Assembly: GCF_002243645.1 (NCBI RefSeq)
Contig: NZ_CP017704.1
Location: 5,164,001 to 5,228,000 of the forward strand
DNA length: 64,000 nucleotides
Direction of reading: 5' to 3'
DNA from: Peribacillus simplex NBRC 15720 = DSM 1321
Lineage (GTDB): Bacteria > Bacillota > Bacilli > Bacillales > DSM-1321
The notes beneath the pieces are model-generated. The model saw only the letters and a list, made by a program, of their open reading frames with translations. It searched no databases and was not told the origin of the DNA. Position 1 is the stretch's first letter, and the number at the start of each line of letters is the position of its first letter. The translations under genes were made by a program, and so were the position numbers. Shown piece by piece: positions 45,246 through 53,829 of the stretch.

Positions 45246-45718
45246 ACCGACCACCTGATCATGAGCATCTTGATGAACAAATGGTAAAAATGGAAGTGAA
45301 TCTTGATGATATTTCCGGTGAATGGCTTGGACATGTAATGGATTTGCTGTTTGAATCAGGAGCAAATGATGTATATTATACGCCAATCTTTATGAAAAAA
45401 AATCGACCGGGGGTGTTATTGCAACTTCTCTGTTCACAGCAGATGATTTTGAAAATGAAAAAGATATTATTTGCCGAAACGACGACGCTCGGTATACGCT
45501 ACCATCCTCTTACCGTGCACAGGCTCGAACGATCTTTTTTCACTGTACATACACAATGGGGAGAAGTGACGATAAAGAGAGGGTTCCATGGGGGTTTGCC
45601 CATGCAGCAGGCACCTGAATATGAAGATTGCCGTAAAATTGCCGTACAGAACAATATACCGCTTAAACAGGTGTATGAAGAAGTATGGAAGTGTCTCGGG
45701 GAGGTGGTAGAGAAATGA
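45242..45718 (+). CDS. larC: LarC2, C-terminal part of nickel insertion cyclometallase
   Basis: A 158-residue protein matching the C-terminal LarC domain: KMEVNLDDISGEWLGHVMD, FMKKNRPGVLLQLLC, TTLGIRYHPL. Its ATG overlaps the larC1 stop (ATGA), i.e. the -1 frame. In L. plantarum a programmed -1 frameshift joins LarC1 and LarC2. I saw no canonical slippery heptamer near this junction, so separate subunits through stop-restart coupling are at least as likely. Confidence 0.9.
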   Translation: MNRPPDHEHLDEQMVKMEVNLDDISGEWLGHVMDLLFESGANDVYYTPIFMKKNRPGVLLQLLCSQQMILKMKKILFAETTTLGIRYHPLTVHRLERSFFTVHTQWGEVTIKRGFHGGLPMQQAPEYEDCRKIAVQNNIPLKQVYEEVWKCLGEVVEK

Positions 45719-46353
45719 GTTTGGTGTCAATTCTCTCATTAGGCTTCCTATTGGGGATAAAGCATTCGTTAGAGCCGGATCACGTTATTGCAGTAGCAAC
45801 CACGGCAGGAAATACGAAAAAATTATCGCGTTCCACTCTGACGGGGGTGTATTGGGGAATAGGCCATACATGTACGCTGTTTCTTATAGGGATGCTGTTC
45901 ATTTGGATGAAAGGGGAAATTCCGGAGTCGTTAAGCATGACGCTGGAATTTGGCGTTGGTATTATGCTTGTTATGCTAGGGGCGAAAAATTTGTTTAAAA
46001 ATCGCCATAATATCACGAACGATAAAGTTCGATTTCGTCCTTTTGTGGTGTCTGCTTTAATTGGGTTCGTCCATGGTCTCGCGGGCAGTGCCGCAATGGT
46101 CATCCTAACGATGTCGACCGTAACCGGTATAGGCGAAGGATCCATTTATATTATTATATTTGGCGCAGGGACTATTATTGGCATGTTGTGCTTTACAACT
46201 TTACTAGGCATACCGTTTGCTTTGAATGGAAAAGACATCGTTTTAAACCGAATATTCATCAAACTGGCAGGAGCTATAAGTTTTGCATTCGGACTTTATT
46301 ATATATACAAATTGGGTGTAGCAGAAGGCTTGTTTGCGCTCTGGGCTAATTGA
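45715..46353 (+). CDS. Nickel transporter-like membrane protein (NiCoT/UreH-related)
   Basis: A 212-residue membrane protein with about six segments. ATG at 45715 overlaps the larC2 stop (ATGA). The first segment has GIKHSLEPDHVIAVATT, the H-x4-DH signature of nickel/cobalt permeases, and GFVHGLAGSAAM is also typical of the UreH/HupE-related branch. It is coupled to the LarC genes and probably supplies nickel for the cofactor. A terminator follows. Confidence 0.85.
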   Translation: MSLVSILSLGFLLGIKHSLEPDHVIAVATTAGNTKKLSRSTLTGVYWGIGHTCTLFLIGMLFIWMKGEIPESLSMTLEFGVGIMLVMLGAKNLFKNRHNITNDKVRFRPFVVSALIGFVHGLAGSAAMVILTMSTVTGIGEGSIYIIIFGAGTIIGMLCFTTLLGIPFALNGKDIVLNRIFIKLAGAISFAFGLYYIYKLGVAEGLFALWAN

Positions 46354-46382
46354 TTTACTTTATAAGCATGACTGTAATCTCA

Positions 46383-46414
46383 GGCTGTCTGTAACCCATA
46401 GACAGTCTCTTTTA
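46383..46414 (+). terminator. Terminator after the lar genes
   Basis: GGCTGTCTGT pairs with ATAGACAGTC around a short loop, then TCTTTT. Moderate stem. Confidence 0.65.
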
Positions 46415-46489
46415 TATTTATTAATTCATCAATTCTCAGAAAAAAAGGGCCACAACTGACAAAAGGCTTGTCTTAATGGGCATTCTTCA

Positions 46490-46503
46490 ATGGACATGTC
46501 CAT
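46490..46503. repeat. Perfect 14-base palindrome
   Basis: ATGGACATGTCCAT lies in the gap between the lar operon and the convergent DMT gene. It is after both stop codons, so it does not look like an operator for either gene. Confidence 0.4.
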
Positions 46504-46592
46504 GTAAATTTCGGGGTATATTGTAACTGATATGAATCTCTAATTATTATTCTGCAATAATGTTTCAAGGTTTATTATTATCTGTAGATGGA

Positions 46593-46612
46593 GGATAGGA
46601 TAGGATAGGATA
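46593..46612. repeat. Tandem pentamer (GGATA)x4
   Basis: Four exact GGATA units in the intergenic gap. It is the only simple-sequence repeat of note in the window, and it is not in a coding region. Confidence 0.9.
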
Positions 46613-46628
46613 GACATATATAATAAGA

Positions 46629-46688
46629 CCCTATGACACTGCTAAGCCATTTTTTTAGGAATGGTAGTGTCATAGGAGCCTTTTTTTA
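46629..46688 (+). terminator. Large hairpin with T-run
   Basis: CCTATGACACT pairs with AGTGTCATAGG (46666-46676), with an inner partial stem (CCATT/AATGG), followed by GCC and seven T on the plus strand. It may be a second terminator for transcripts from the left or the end of an unrecognised small RNA. Confidence 0.7.
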
Positions 46689-46724
46689 AAAAAAAGTCAC
46701 GAAAACGAGGTTTTGCTGTAGCCG

Positions 46725-47642
46725 CTAGGCAGATATACGTTTATTTCTCCTTTGGAGAATCCATATTTCAATTGCACCCGAGCCAAGCAATACTCCTGAA
46801 ACAATGAAGATAAGTCCAATGAAATGTGCAGGCACGATGGCTTCATTAAGGAAAAATGCTGCCCCTAACAAAGAGAATAAGGTGTTTAAGTTAAGAAATA
46901 TGGATGATTCAGCTGCGCCTACCTTACCAATGGCATAATTATAGCTCATGTGCCCCAGGGCAGTGGCAAAAATAGCGGAGAATAAGAAAGCTCCCCAGAT
47001 GGATGGCGGTGCTGTTGCCAGCGAAGATAAGCCCTCTGGTTCCTTCCATAAGCTGATGGCAAAAAGAATAAAAGACCCGATAAGCATCATGTAGCCGGTT
47101 AGTAATCGTGGATCCATTGTTTTTGAGGCTTTATTAATGAGTATGAAGCTCAATGCCTGTGAAAGAATGGAAAGTAAAATATCCACATCTCCCAGATTAA
47201 TAGAATGAAGTCCTCCACTTCCTGCCATAACGGTAAAACTCACACCTAAAGCACCGCATATAAAGCCAAGAAGCCGGATTAAAGTGGGTTTTTTACGAAA
47301 GAATATCATGGTCAAGATGACCGTCAATATTGGCCCCATGCCCAAAATCAGTCCAGCATTCGAGGCGGAAGTCTTCGTCAATCCCTCAGCTAAAAAATAA
47401 TGATGAAAAACGACACTCAAAAATGCTCCTCCAAAAACGTAAAAAAGTTCACTTTTTTTAGGAAGACGTATTAATCCAAAGAAGAAAAGGATAATAATGA
47501 CTATAAGGGATGCAGTAAAAATTCTCAAAGAAGTTATTGTTACGGGCTGCGTATTCGCAACTAAAATTTTAATAACTGAGACATTTAACCCCCATGTGAT
47601 CATTATTCCGGTAAGTAAGATGTATATTCTCAAAAAACTCAT
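46725..47642 (-). CDS. DMT-superfamily transporter (EamA type)
   Basis: A 305-residue permease with ten membrane segments in two EamA repeats (about 5-135 and 150-290). I prefer ATG at 47642 (MSFLRIY), 9 bases after AAAGG, over a TTG ten codons earlier. EamA proteins usually export metabolites such as amino acids. It is monocistronic, and its role relative to the flanking sugar-acid clusters is unclear. Confidence 0.87.
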   Translation of the reverse strand: MSFLRIYILLTGIMITWGLNVSVIKILVANTQPVTITSLRIFTASLIVIIILFFFGLIRLPKKSELFYVFGGAFLSVVFHHYFLAEGLTKTSASNAGLILGMGPILTVILTMIFFRKKPTLIRLLGFICGALGVSFTVMAGSGGLHSINLGDVDILLSILSQALSFILINKASKTMDPRLLTGYMMLIGSFILFAISLWKEPEGLSSLATAPPSIWGAFLFSAIFATALGHMSYNYAIGKVGAAESSIFLNLNTLFSLLGAAFFLNEAIVPAHFIGLIFIVSGVLLGSGAIEIWILQRRNKRISA

Positions 47643-47889
47643 TCCAAACAACCTTTCAAACTTATTTAACAATTGATATATTATACAACTTTCTCCAAAT
47701 TAATAGCAAAGAGTAAAATTTGATTGAAATCCATAGGATGAAAAATCAGAAATTATTAATCATTAATAAAAAGGGAAGAAATAACCCCTTCCACTTACCT
47801 TAATATGGTTTTTTTATCATAAATTTAGCTGAAATATAATATGAAAAACATTAAATAAAAATAAAATTACAAATTATCAAACTTTTCTA
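47643..47889. other. Left part of the gap between the DMT gene and the kdgK promoter
   Basis: With the promoter and operator bases on its right this forms a 400-base gap. The stretch is very AT-rich. It must contain the leftward promoter of the DMT gene. No gene or RNA was recognised. Confidence 0.4.
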
Positions 47890-47918
47890 TTGTTTTTGGT
47901 AGGGTTTTCATTTACAAT
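47890..47918 (+). promoter_or_regulatory. Sigma-A promoter of the kdgK operon
   Basis: TTGTTT (47890-47895) and TACAAT (47913-47918), 17 bases apart. The two LacI-type palindromes lie immediately downstream, where a bound repressor would block transcription. Confidence 0.6.
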
Positions 47919-47932
47919 TTCCTTATGATTTA

Positions 47933-47946
47933 CCAAACCGGTTTAG
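47933..47946. promoter_or_regulatory. LacI-type operator 1 (kdgK operon)
   Basis: CCAAACCGGTTTAG with the perfect core AAACCGGTTT. It shares the AAAyCGrTTTAG pattern with two other sites (47954, 54883). The cluster encodes a LacI-family regulator at 53830. Confidence 0.65.
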
Positions 47947-47953
47947 TAACTAA

Positions 47954-47967
47954 CTAAATCGATTTAG
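47954..47967. promoter_or_regulatory. LacI-type operator 2 (kdgK operon)
   Basis: CTAAATCGATTTAG, a perfect 14-base palindrome, 20 bases (centre to centre about two helical turns) after operator 1. Confidence 0.7.
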
Positions 47968-48043
47968 CAATGAAGCAATGAAAGTGATATGATCAAATGT
48001 TTTTGTTTTTATTTGTGATTGTTCGAAAGAAGGAGGTACTGTA

Positions 48044-49000
48044 TTGTCATCAAAATATGGTGTTTTAACGCTGGGCGACGCCATGATTACGCTAAATCCC
48101 GAAGAGACAGGACCTTTAAGATTCGTTACCCGTTTTGAGCGAAAGGTAGGAGGCGCTGAACTGAATTTTGCGATTGGCTGTGCAAGGCTTGGCATGCGGG
48201 CAAAATGGATAAGCCGTTTAGGCAAGGACGAGTTCGGTAAAGTTATATATAATTTCGCTCGTGGGGAAGGCGTGGACATGAGTGATGTTGCCTATGTAAA
48301 TGGATATCCAACATCTCTTAACTTTAAAGAAATTCGGGAAGATGGTTCCGGAAAGACATTTTATTACCGCTACCAATCTCCTATTTTAACTTTATTGCCG
48401 GGAGATATAACAGAGAAGATGTTTGAAGAGATTGATATAGTCCACCTTACTGGAGTATTTTTGGCTATAGATCCCAAAAATGTGGATATTGCCAAGAGGG
48501 TAATGGAGATTGCAAAACAAAAAAATATACCTGTTTCTTTTGATCCGAATATCCGCTTAAAGCTATGGTCCATCGAGGAAGCTAGATCAGTTTATTATAA
48601 TATTTTTCCATATGTTGATATTTTGCTTACAGGTTTAGATGAAATAAGATTGATCATCGGAACTGACTCTAAAGAATTATTGGCGGAATTCGCAAAGGTG
48701 AATGATATTGAACAGCTTGTCATCAAGGACGGGAAACATGGTTCAAAACTATATACCAAAAATGAATGGCATGAAAAAGAAGCCTTCCCTGTTATACCTG
48801 TAGATACTGTTGGTGCGGGAGATGGTTATGATGCCGGTTATATTTACGGATATCTTCATGGCTTATCAATTGATGAAAGATTGACATTCGCAAATGGTGT
48901 AGGAGCTCTTGTCACCACTGTTGCAGGGGACAATGAAGGATTACCATATTTGGATGAAGTAAAGCCTTTCATACAGAATGAGGCTGTTATAGAAAGATAG
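48044..49000 (+). CDS. kdgK: 2-keto-3-deoxygluconate kinase, PfkB family
   Basis: A 318-residue sugar kinase starting at TTG after GAAGGAGGTAC. PfkB signatures: GGAELNFAIGCARLGM (about 37-52) and the C-terminal DTVGAGDGYDAGY with the catalytic Asp (about residue 258). It phosphorylates 2-keto-3-deoxygluconate to KDPG, which the aldolase two genes further on can cleave. It is the first gene of an operon with oxidoreductases, aldolase, UxuA and an SDR. Confidence 0.9.
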   Translation: MSSKYGVLTLGDAMITLNPEETGPLRFVTRFERKVGGAELNFAIGCARLGMRAKWISRLGKDEFGKVIYNFARGEGVDMSDVAYVNGYPTSLNFKEIREDGSGKTFYYRYQSPILTLLPGDITEKMFEEIDIVHLTGVFLAIDPKNVDIAKRVMEIAKQKNIPVSFDPNIRLKLWSIEEARSVYYNIFPYVDILLTGLDEIRLIIGTDSKELLAEFAKVNDIEQLVIKDGKHGSKLYTKNEWHEKEAFPVIPVDTVGAGDGYDAGYIYGYLHGLSIDERLTFANGVGALVTTVAGDNEGLPYLDEVKPFIQNEAVIER

Positions 49001-49026
49001 ATGACTGAAAGAAATGAGGGGAGAAA

Positions 49027-50037
49027 ATGGCAACAGTAACGATACAAGCCGAGGAAGCAAAACGATTAGTCATACAACAGCTGACCAAAGTGGGTTTAAA
49101 TGAAGAAAATGCAGGAAAAATCGCGGAAGTATTGGTTCATGCCGATCTCAGAAATGTCAATTCCCATGGTGTTTTGCGAACAGAGCATTATGTGAACCGT
49201 TTACAGGCAGGAGGCATAAATCCCGATGCACAGATTTCCTTTCAAAAGACAGGGCCTGTTACCGGTGTAGTTGATGGAGATGATGGTTTTGGGCATGTGA
49301 TTGGCGACGTGGCCATGGACCATGCAATCGAAATGGCCCGAAATAATGGCGTGGGCATGGTGACTGCTGTTAATAGCAGCCATTGCGGAGCACTAAGCTA
49401 TTTCGTTCAAAAAGCTGCTGATGCAAAGTTGATTGGCATCGCGATGTCACATACCGATAAAATTGTGGTCCCGTTCGGAGGAAAAACATCATTTCTTGGT
49501 ACAAACCCAATCGCTTACGGAGTTCCTGCCAAAACGAAGAAACCCTTTATTCTTGATATGGCAACATCCAATGTTGCGCTGGGGAAAATCCTCCAGGCAC
49601 GCGAAGAAGGAAAGGAAATCCCTGAAGGATGGGGAGTGGATGAAAATGGAGCTCCGGTCACAGACCCGAATAAAGTCGTCTCTCTTTCCACTTTCGGAGG
49701 CCCGAAAGGCTATGGTCTATCTGTAATTGTAGATGTGTTTTCTGGATTATTGGCCGGTGCGGCATTTGGCCCGCACATTGGGAAAATGTATGACGATCTT
49801 GATAAGAAACGGAAGCTGGGACATTATTTTTGTGTAATTAATCCTTCGTTCTTTACGGATACTGATATATTTTTAGAGCAAATGGATCAAATGATCGAAG
49901 AGCTGCAACAGGTTGAACCTGCTCCAGGGTTCGATCGGGTATATGTACCAGGTGAGATTGAACAAATCAATGAAGAAAAAAACCTGAAACAAGGTATTAC
50001 GATAGCATCAAGTGTTTATGAATTTCTTACAAAGTAG
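49027..50037 (+). CDS. Ldh-family (malate/L-lactate/sugar-acid) NAD(P)-dependent oxidoreductase
   Basis: A 336-residue enzyme of the MDH2/LDH2 family, unrelated to classical lactate dehydrogenase. Active-site His47 is in NSHGVLR and His119 in SSHCGALS, with GGPKGYGLS later. Relatives oxidise L-malate, ureidoglycolate or reduce 2,3-diketo-L-gulonate. In this operon it probably oxidises or reduces a sugar acid that enters at the 2-keto level. The substrate is not predictable. Confidence 0.88.
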   Translation: MATVTIQAEEAKRLVIQQLTKVGLNEENAGKIAEVLVHADLRNVNSHGVLRTEHYVNRLQAGGINPDAQISFQKTGPVTGVVDGDDGFGHVIGDVAMDHAIEMARNNGVGMVTAVNSSHCGALSYFVQKAADAKLIGIAMSHTDKIVVPFGGKTSFLGTNPIAYGVPAKTKKPFILDMATSNVALGKILQAREEGKEIPEGWGVDENGAPVTDPNKVVSLSTFGGPKGYGLSVIVDVFSGLLAGAAFGPHIGKMYDDLDKKRKLGHYFCVINPSFFTDTDIFLEQMDQMIEELQQVEPAPGFDRVYVPGEIEQINEEKNLKQGITIASSVYEFLTK

Positions 50038-50045
50038 GTGGAAAA

Positions 50046-51065
50046 ATGAAAGCGGTTCAAGTACGGAAAGCTCATGAACTTATCATTCAAGAAGTGGAAA
50101 AACCCCGGATTTCGAATTCGACGGATGTCCTTGTAAAAGTAAAAAGAGTCGGAATTTGTGGATCGGATATGCATATTTACCATGGTACTAATCCTCTTGC
50201 AACGCTGCCGCGGGTCGTTGGGCATGAAGTAGCAGGAGAAGTTGTGGAGATAGGTCAAGGTGTTGCCAACATAAAAGTGGGGGACCACGTTGTTGTTGAG
50301 CCTATCAGTTATTGCGGAGAGTGTTACGCTTGCCGTAAAGGTCGCCAAAATGTTTGTGAAAAACTTTCCGTTTTTGGCGTGCATGAAGATGGTGGGATGA
50401 GGGAATGGTTCGTCCTTCCCGAGAAACAATTACATGTTGTGGATTCCGCTTTAGCCTGGGAAGAAATAGTATTGGCTGAGCCATACACAATTGGCGCACA
50501 GGCCGTTTGGAGAGGCGAAGTGGAGGAAGGGGAAACCGTTCTTATCCAGGGAGCTGGGCCTATTGGAATTTGCATATTAAAGATGGCAAAGCTTCAAGGA
50601 GCATCAGTGATGATCACGGATTTAAGTTATGAGCGTTTGGAATTCGCTAAAGAAAGCGGCGCCGATATCATCGTCCATGCGGGAAAAGAAGATGTTCAAA
50701 AACGAGTAGAAGAATGGACGAATGGCGAAGGTGCCAACGTCGTCATTGATGCAGTATGCTTGCCGACGACATTTGAATTGTCCTTTGATGTTGTGTCAAC
50801 GGCGGGGCGGATTGTGGTACTCGGTTTTGATGAACGTCCTTCATCGGTTTCCCAGCTACCAATCACTAAAAAGGAAGTATCTGTGAAAGGATCTAGATTG
50901 CAAACCGACCAGTTTCCAAAAGTGGTTAAACTTTTGAATGAAGGCAAACTCAGACATGAAGGTTTAGTTACCCATACATTTTCGCTCGATGATATCCAGG
51001 AAGCATTTAATTTTGTTGAAAATCATCCCGAACAAGTTCGAAAAGCGATCATCGTTTTTAATTAA
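50046..51065 (+). CDS. Zinc-dependent alcohol dehydrogenase (sugar-acid/polyol type), copy 1
   Basis: A 339-residue MDR enzyme. Catalytic zinc ligands: Cys in GICGSDMH and the His/Glu pair of GHEVAGE. Structural zinc loop: [18 protein letters not shown] motif: GAGPIG (about 170-175). Relatives are L-idonate/gulonate/galactonate 5-dehydrogenases, which form fructuronate or tagaturonate. Downstream uxuA and the SDR support an L-gulonate-like substrate; inferred. Confidence 0.88.
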   Translation: MKAVQVRKAHELIIQEVEKPRISNSTDVLVKVKRVGICGSDMHIYHGTNPLATLPRVVGHEVAGEVVEIGQGVANIKVGDHVVVEPISYCGECYACRKGRQNVCEKLSVFGVHEDGGMREWFVLPEKQLHVVDSALAWEEIVLAEPYTIGAQAVWRGEVEEGETVLIQGAGPIGICILKMAKLQGASVMITDLSYERLEFAKESGADIIVHAGKEDVQKRVEEWTNGEGANVVIDAVCLPTTFELSFDVVSTAGRIVVLGFDERPSSVSQLPITKKEVSVKGSRLQTDQFPKVVKLLNEGKLRHEGLVTHTFSLDDIQEAFNFVENHPEQVRKAIIVFN

Positions 51066-51078
51066 GGGGGTAGGAAAC

Positions 51079-51699
51079 ATGGATAAACATTCAATCATAC
51101 ATCAAATAACGGAAACGAAAGTTGTTGCAGTTATCCGGGGACAGGATGCAAAGGAGGCGGCACAACTGTCTAAAGCAGCTGTGGAAGGTGGTGTTCGGGC
51201 AATCGAATTGACGTATACAACACCGGGAATTGAAGAAGCTTTCAAAGAACTGCAAAATACGGATGCACTTTTAGGAGCAGGATCGGTACTTGATTCTGAA
51301 ACGGCACGACATGCGATTTTAGCTGGCGCCAATTTCATCGTCAGTCCCTATTTTGTCAATGACGTAGCAGAACTCTGTAATCGATACGGCATTCCCTATA
51401 TGCCTGGATGCATGACAATTAGAGAAATGGCTACGGCATTGGAAGCGGGCTGTGATGTTTTAAAGTTATTTCCGGCAAACCATTTCGAACCTTCTTTCAT
51501 CAAGTCAGTTAATGGTCCACTGCCCAATGTAAGGATCATGCCAACCGGCGGAATTAATTTGGATAACATGAAGGACTGGCTTAATGGAGGCGCGGTAGCA
51601 ATCGGGATCGGCAGTGACTTGAACAAAGCCTATCAGAATGGCGGCTATGAGGCCGCAGTGGAGTTAAGCAGAAAATACATGCAGAAAATTGCGGAATGA
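51079..51699 (+). CDS. eda: KDPG/KHG aldolase
   Basis: A 206-residue class I aldolase starting at ATG 51079 after GGGGGTAGG; the longer open frame has no ribosome site. Catalytic Glu is in AIELTYTTPG, the Schiff-base Lys in VLKLFPANHF (about 131), and phosphate is held by MPTGGINLDN. It splits KDPG to pyruvate and glyceraldehyde 3-phosphate, following KdgK. Confidence 0.92.
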   Translation: MDKHSIIHQITETKVVAVIRGQDAKEAAQLSKAAVEGGVRAIELTYTTPGIEEAFKELQNTDALLGAGSVLDSETARHAILAGANFIVSPYFVNDVAELCNRYGIPYMPGCMTIREMATALEAGCDVLKLFPANHFEPSFIKSVNGPLPNVRIMPTGGINLDNMKDWLNGGAVAIGIGSDLNKAYQNGGYEAAVELSRKYMQKIAE

Positions 51700-51708
51700 T
51701 GGAGGTGC

Positions 51709-52788
51709 ATGATGAACATTACATTTAGATGGTACGGGAAAGACAATGATACTGTTACATTGGAGCACATTAAACAGATTCCCGGAGTGAAAGGGATTGT
51801 CTGGGCACTACACCAAAAACCTGTTGGTGAGGTATGGGAAAAGGAAGAAATTAAAGAAGAAATCGAGTATATCCAATCATTTGGTTTTCACACGGATGTC
51901 GTAGAAAGTGTAAATGTCCATGAATCGATTAAATTGGGTAACGAAGAACGCATGATCTATATAGAGAAATACAAAGAGACGATCAGGAATCTTTCGGAAG
52001 CTGGAGTGAAAGTCATTTGTTATAACTTCATGCCGATCTTTGATTGGACTCGGACGGAAATGTTCCATCCTTTGGAAGATGGCTCAACTGCCCTGTTTTA
52101 TGAAAAGGCGAAAGTGGATACGTTAGATCCGCAAGATTTAATTCGTACTGTAACGGAAGCTTCTGATTTAACTTTGCCAGGTTGGGAACCAGAAAAAATG
52201 GATCAAATCTCTGAATTATTTGAAGCTTACAAAACTGTGGACGAAGAGCAGCTATGGGCGAATCTGGAAATATTCCTAAAAGAAATATTACCTGTTGCCG
52301 AGGCTTGCGGTATAAAAATGGCAATACACCCGGATGATCCGCCATGGTCCATTTTTGGCTTGCCAAGAATCATCACCGGAGAGTCGAGCTATGAAAAACT
52401 GATCTCGATTTCGGATTCACCATCGAATGCGTTCACCATGTGTACAGGCTCGATGGGGGCAAACCCTGAAAATGATATGGTCCAGGTGGCTAAAAAGTAT
52501 GCAAACCGTTCGCCTTTCTCCCATATAAGGAATGTGAAGATTTATGAAAATGGTGACTTTGTGGAAACATCCCATCATACCCAGGATGGATCTATCAATA
52601 TACAGGGCGTCGTGGAAGAATTGAATAAGCAAAATTATACTGGTTATGTCAGACCGGATCATGGCCGCCATATATGGGGTGAAGTTTGCCGCCCAGGTTA
52701 TGGTTTATATGACAGAGCACTGGGAATCATGTATTTGCTCGGATTATGGGATGCATATGAAGCTGGTAAATCAGGTGTTGAATCATGA
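51709..52788 (+). CDS. uxuA: Mannonate dehydratase
   Basis: A 359-residue UxuA. It opens with ITFRWYGKDND and has metal ligands in AIHPDDPPWSIFGLPRI, the CTGSMG segment, IRNVK and RPDHGRHIWGE. It dehydrates D-mannonate to 2-keto-3-deoxygluconate, the KdgK substrate. It overlaps the following SDR gene by 4 bases, which makes mannonate from fructuronate. Confidence 0.94.
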   Translation: MMNITFRWYGKDNDTVTLEHIKQIPGVKGIVWALHQKPVGEVWEKEEIKEEIEYIQSFGFHTDVVESVNVHESIKLGNEERMIYIEKYKETIRNLSEAGVKVICYNFMPIFDWTRTEMFHPLEDGSTALFYEKAKVDTLDPQDLIRTVTEASDLTLPGWEPEKMDQISELFEAYKTVDEEQLWANLEIFLKEILPVAEACGIKMAIHPDDPPWSIFGLPRIITGESSYEKLISISDSPSNAFTMCTGSMGANPENDMVQVAKKYANRSPFSHIRNVKIYENGDFVETSHHTQDGSINIQGVVEELNKQNYTGYVRPDHGRHIWGEVCRPGYGLYDRALGIMYLLGLWDAYEAGKSGVES

Positions 52789-53621
52789 TTCCCATCCATG
52801 AAAACTTATCAAACAGGGTGGCAGTGATCACTGGAGGAAGCGGTGTTTTATGTTCCAAAATGGCTGTGGAATTGGCCCGTCATGGTGTCAAGATAGCTAT
52901 TTTGAACAGAACGGCCGAAAAAGGGCAAGAAGTGGTCGAACTCATTGAACAAACAGGGGGCACTGCGATATCCATTGCGGCAGACGTTTTGGATAGAACC
53001 TCATTGGAGAATGCAAGAGGAAAAATAATAGAAACATTCGGAAGAGTGGATCTATTAATAAATGGAGCTGGAGGCAATCATCCTGATGCCATTACAGCTC
53101 CAGAGAAATATGGGGAAGAAGCAGAAGGAAAATCCTTTTTTGATTTAGATGAAAATGGTTTCTCCCAGGTTTTTGCCAGTAATTTCACCGGTACATTTTT
53201 GGCCAGCCAGGTTTTTGGGAAAGAGTTATTGCAAGTGGAAGCACCAGTTATCCTAAACATATCTTCCATGAGCGCATACGCTCCAATGACTAAAGTACCA
53301 GCATATAGTGCTGCCAAAGCTTCGATAAATAATTTTACCATGTGGATGGCAGTTCATTTTGCCGAAGAAGGTTTACGGGTGAATGCCATTGCTCCAGGAT
53401 TCTTTTTGACGAAGCAAAATCGGGATCTTCTGCTTAATGAAGACGGCAGCCTGACGGCAAGGTCAAATAAAATCATAACTTCAACACCCATGAAGCGTTT
53501 TGGGCAACCTGAAGATTTACTTGGTACCTTGCTTTGGCTCGTTGATGAATCCTATTCGGGTTTTGTTACAGGAATTACGGTACCAGTCGATGGGGGTTTC
53601 ATGGCATACTCAGGCGTCTGA
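52785..53621 (+). CDS. SDR-family oxidoreductase, likely D-fructuronate (mannonate) reductase
   Basis: A 278-residue short-chain dehydrogenase: cofactor motif TGGSGVLCSKMA (about 17-28), NGAGGNHPDA, catalytic Ser-Tyr-Lys in ISSMSAY and YSAAKAS. Bacillus and other Firmicutes use an SDR (YjmF type) instead of the long-chain UxuB to interconvert fructuronate and mannonate; the coupling to uxuA (4-base overlap) supports that role. Confidence 0.88.
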   Translation: MIPIHENLSNRVAVITGGSGVLCSKMAVELARHGVKIAILNRTAEKGQEVVELIEQTGGTAISIAADVLDRTSLENARGKIIETFGRVDLLINGAGGNHPDAITAPEKYGEEAEGKSFFDLDENGFSQVFASNFTGTFLASQVFGKELLQVEAPVILNISSMSAYAPMTKVPAYSAAKASINNFTMWMAVHFAEEGLRVNAIAPGFFLTKQNRDLLLNEDGSLTARSNKIITSTPMKRFGQPEDLLGTLLWLVDESYSGFVTGITVPVDGGFMAYSGV

Positions 53622-53635
53622 ATTCAGATCTAATA

Positions 53636-53685
53636 AAAAGGCAATCAAGTGACCTATTGTATATTAGTTGATTGAATTTGTTACA
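53636..53685 (+). terminator. Weak stem-loop after the kdgK operon
   Basis: CAATCAA (53641-53647) can pair with TTGATTG about 20 bases later, followed by a short AT-rich stretch. The stem is short and the T-run poor. Confidence 0.3.
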
Positions 53686-53829
53686 CGGTATGGGAAATTG
53701 ACTTTTTTACTGCATCAGAAGGTGATTGTAAAGCTTTACTTATTATAATAGAATATTCCTTATATACTAAGCCATTTTATTTTATGGAATTAGCCAGAGA
53801 AATGAAATCACACGACAGGAATGAATGAA

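Noticed and set aside
46593-46612. CRISPR or phase-variation repeat
   Set aside because: Units are only five bases with no spacers, and it lies outside any gene or promoter.
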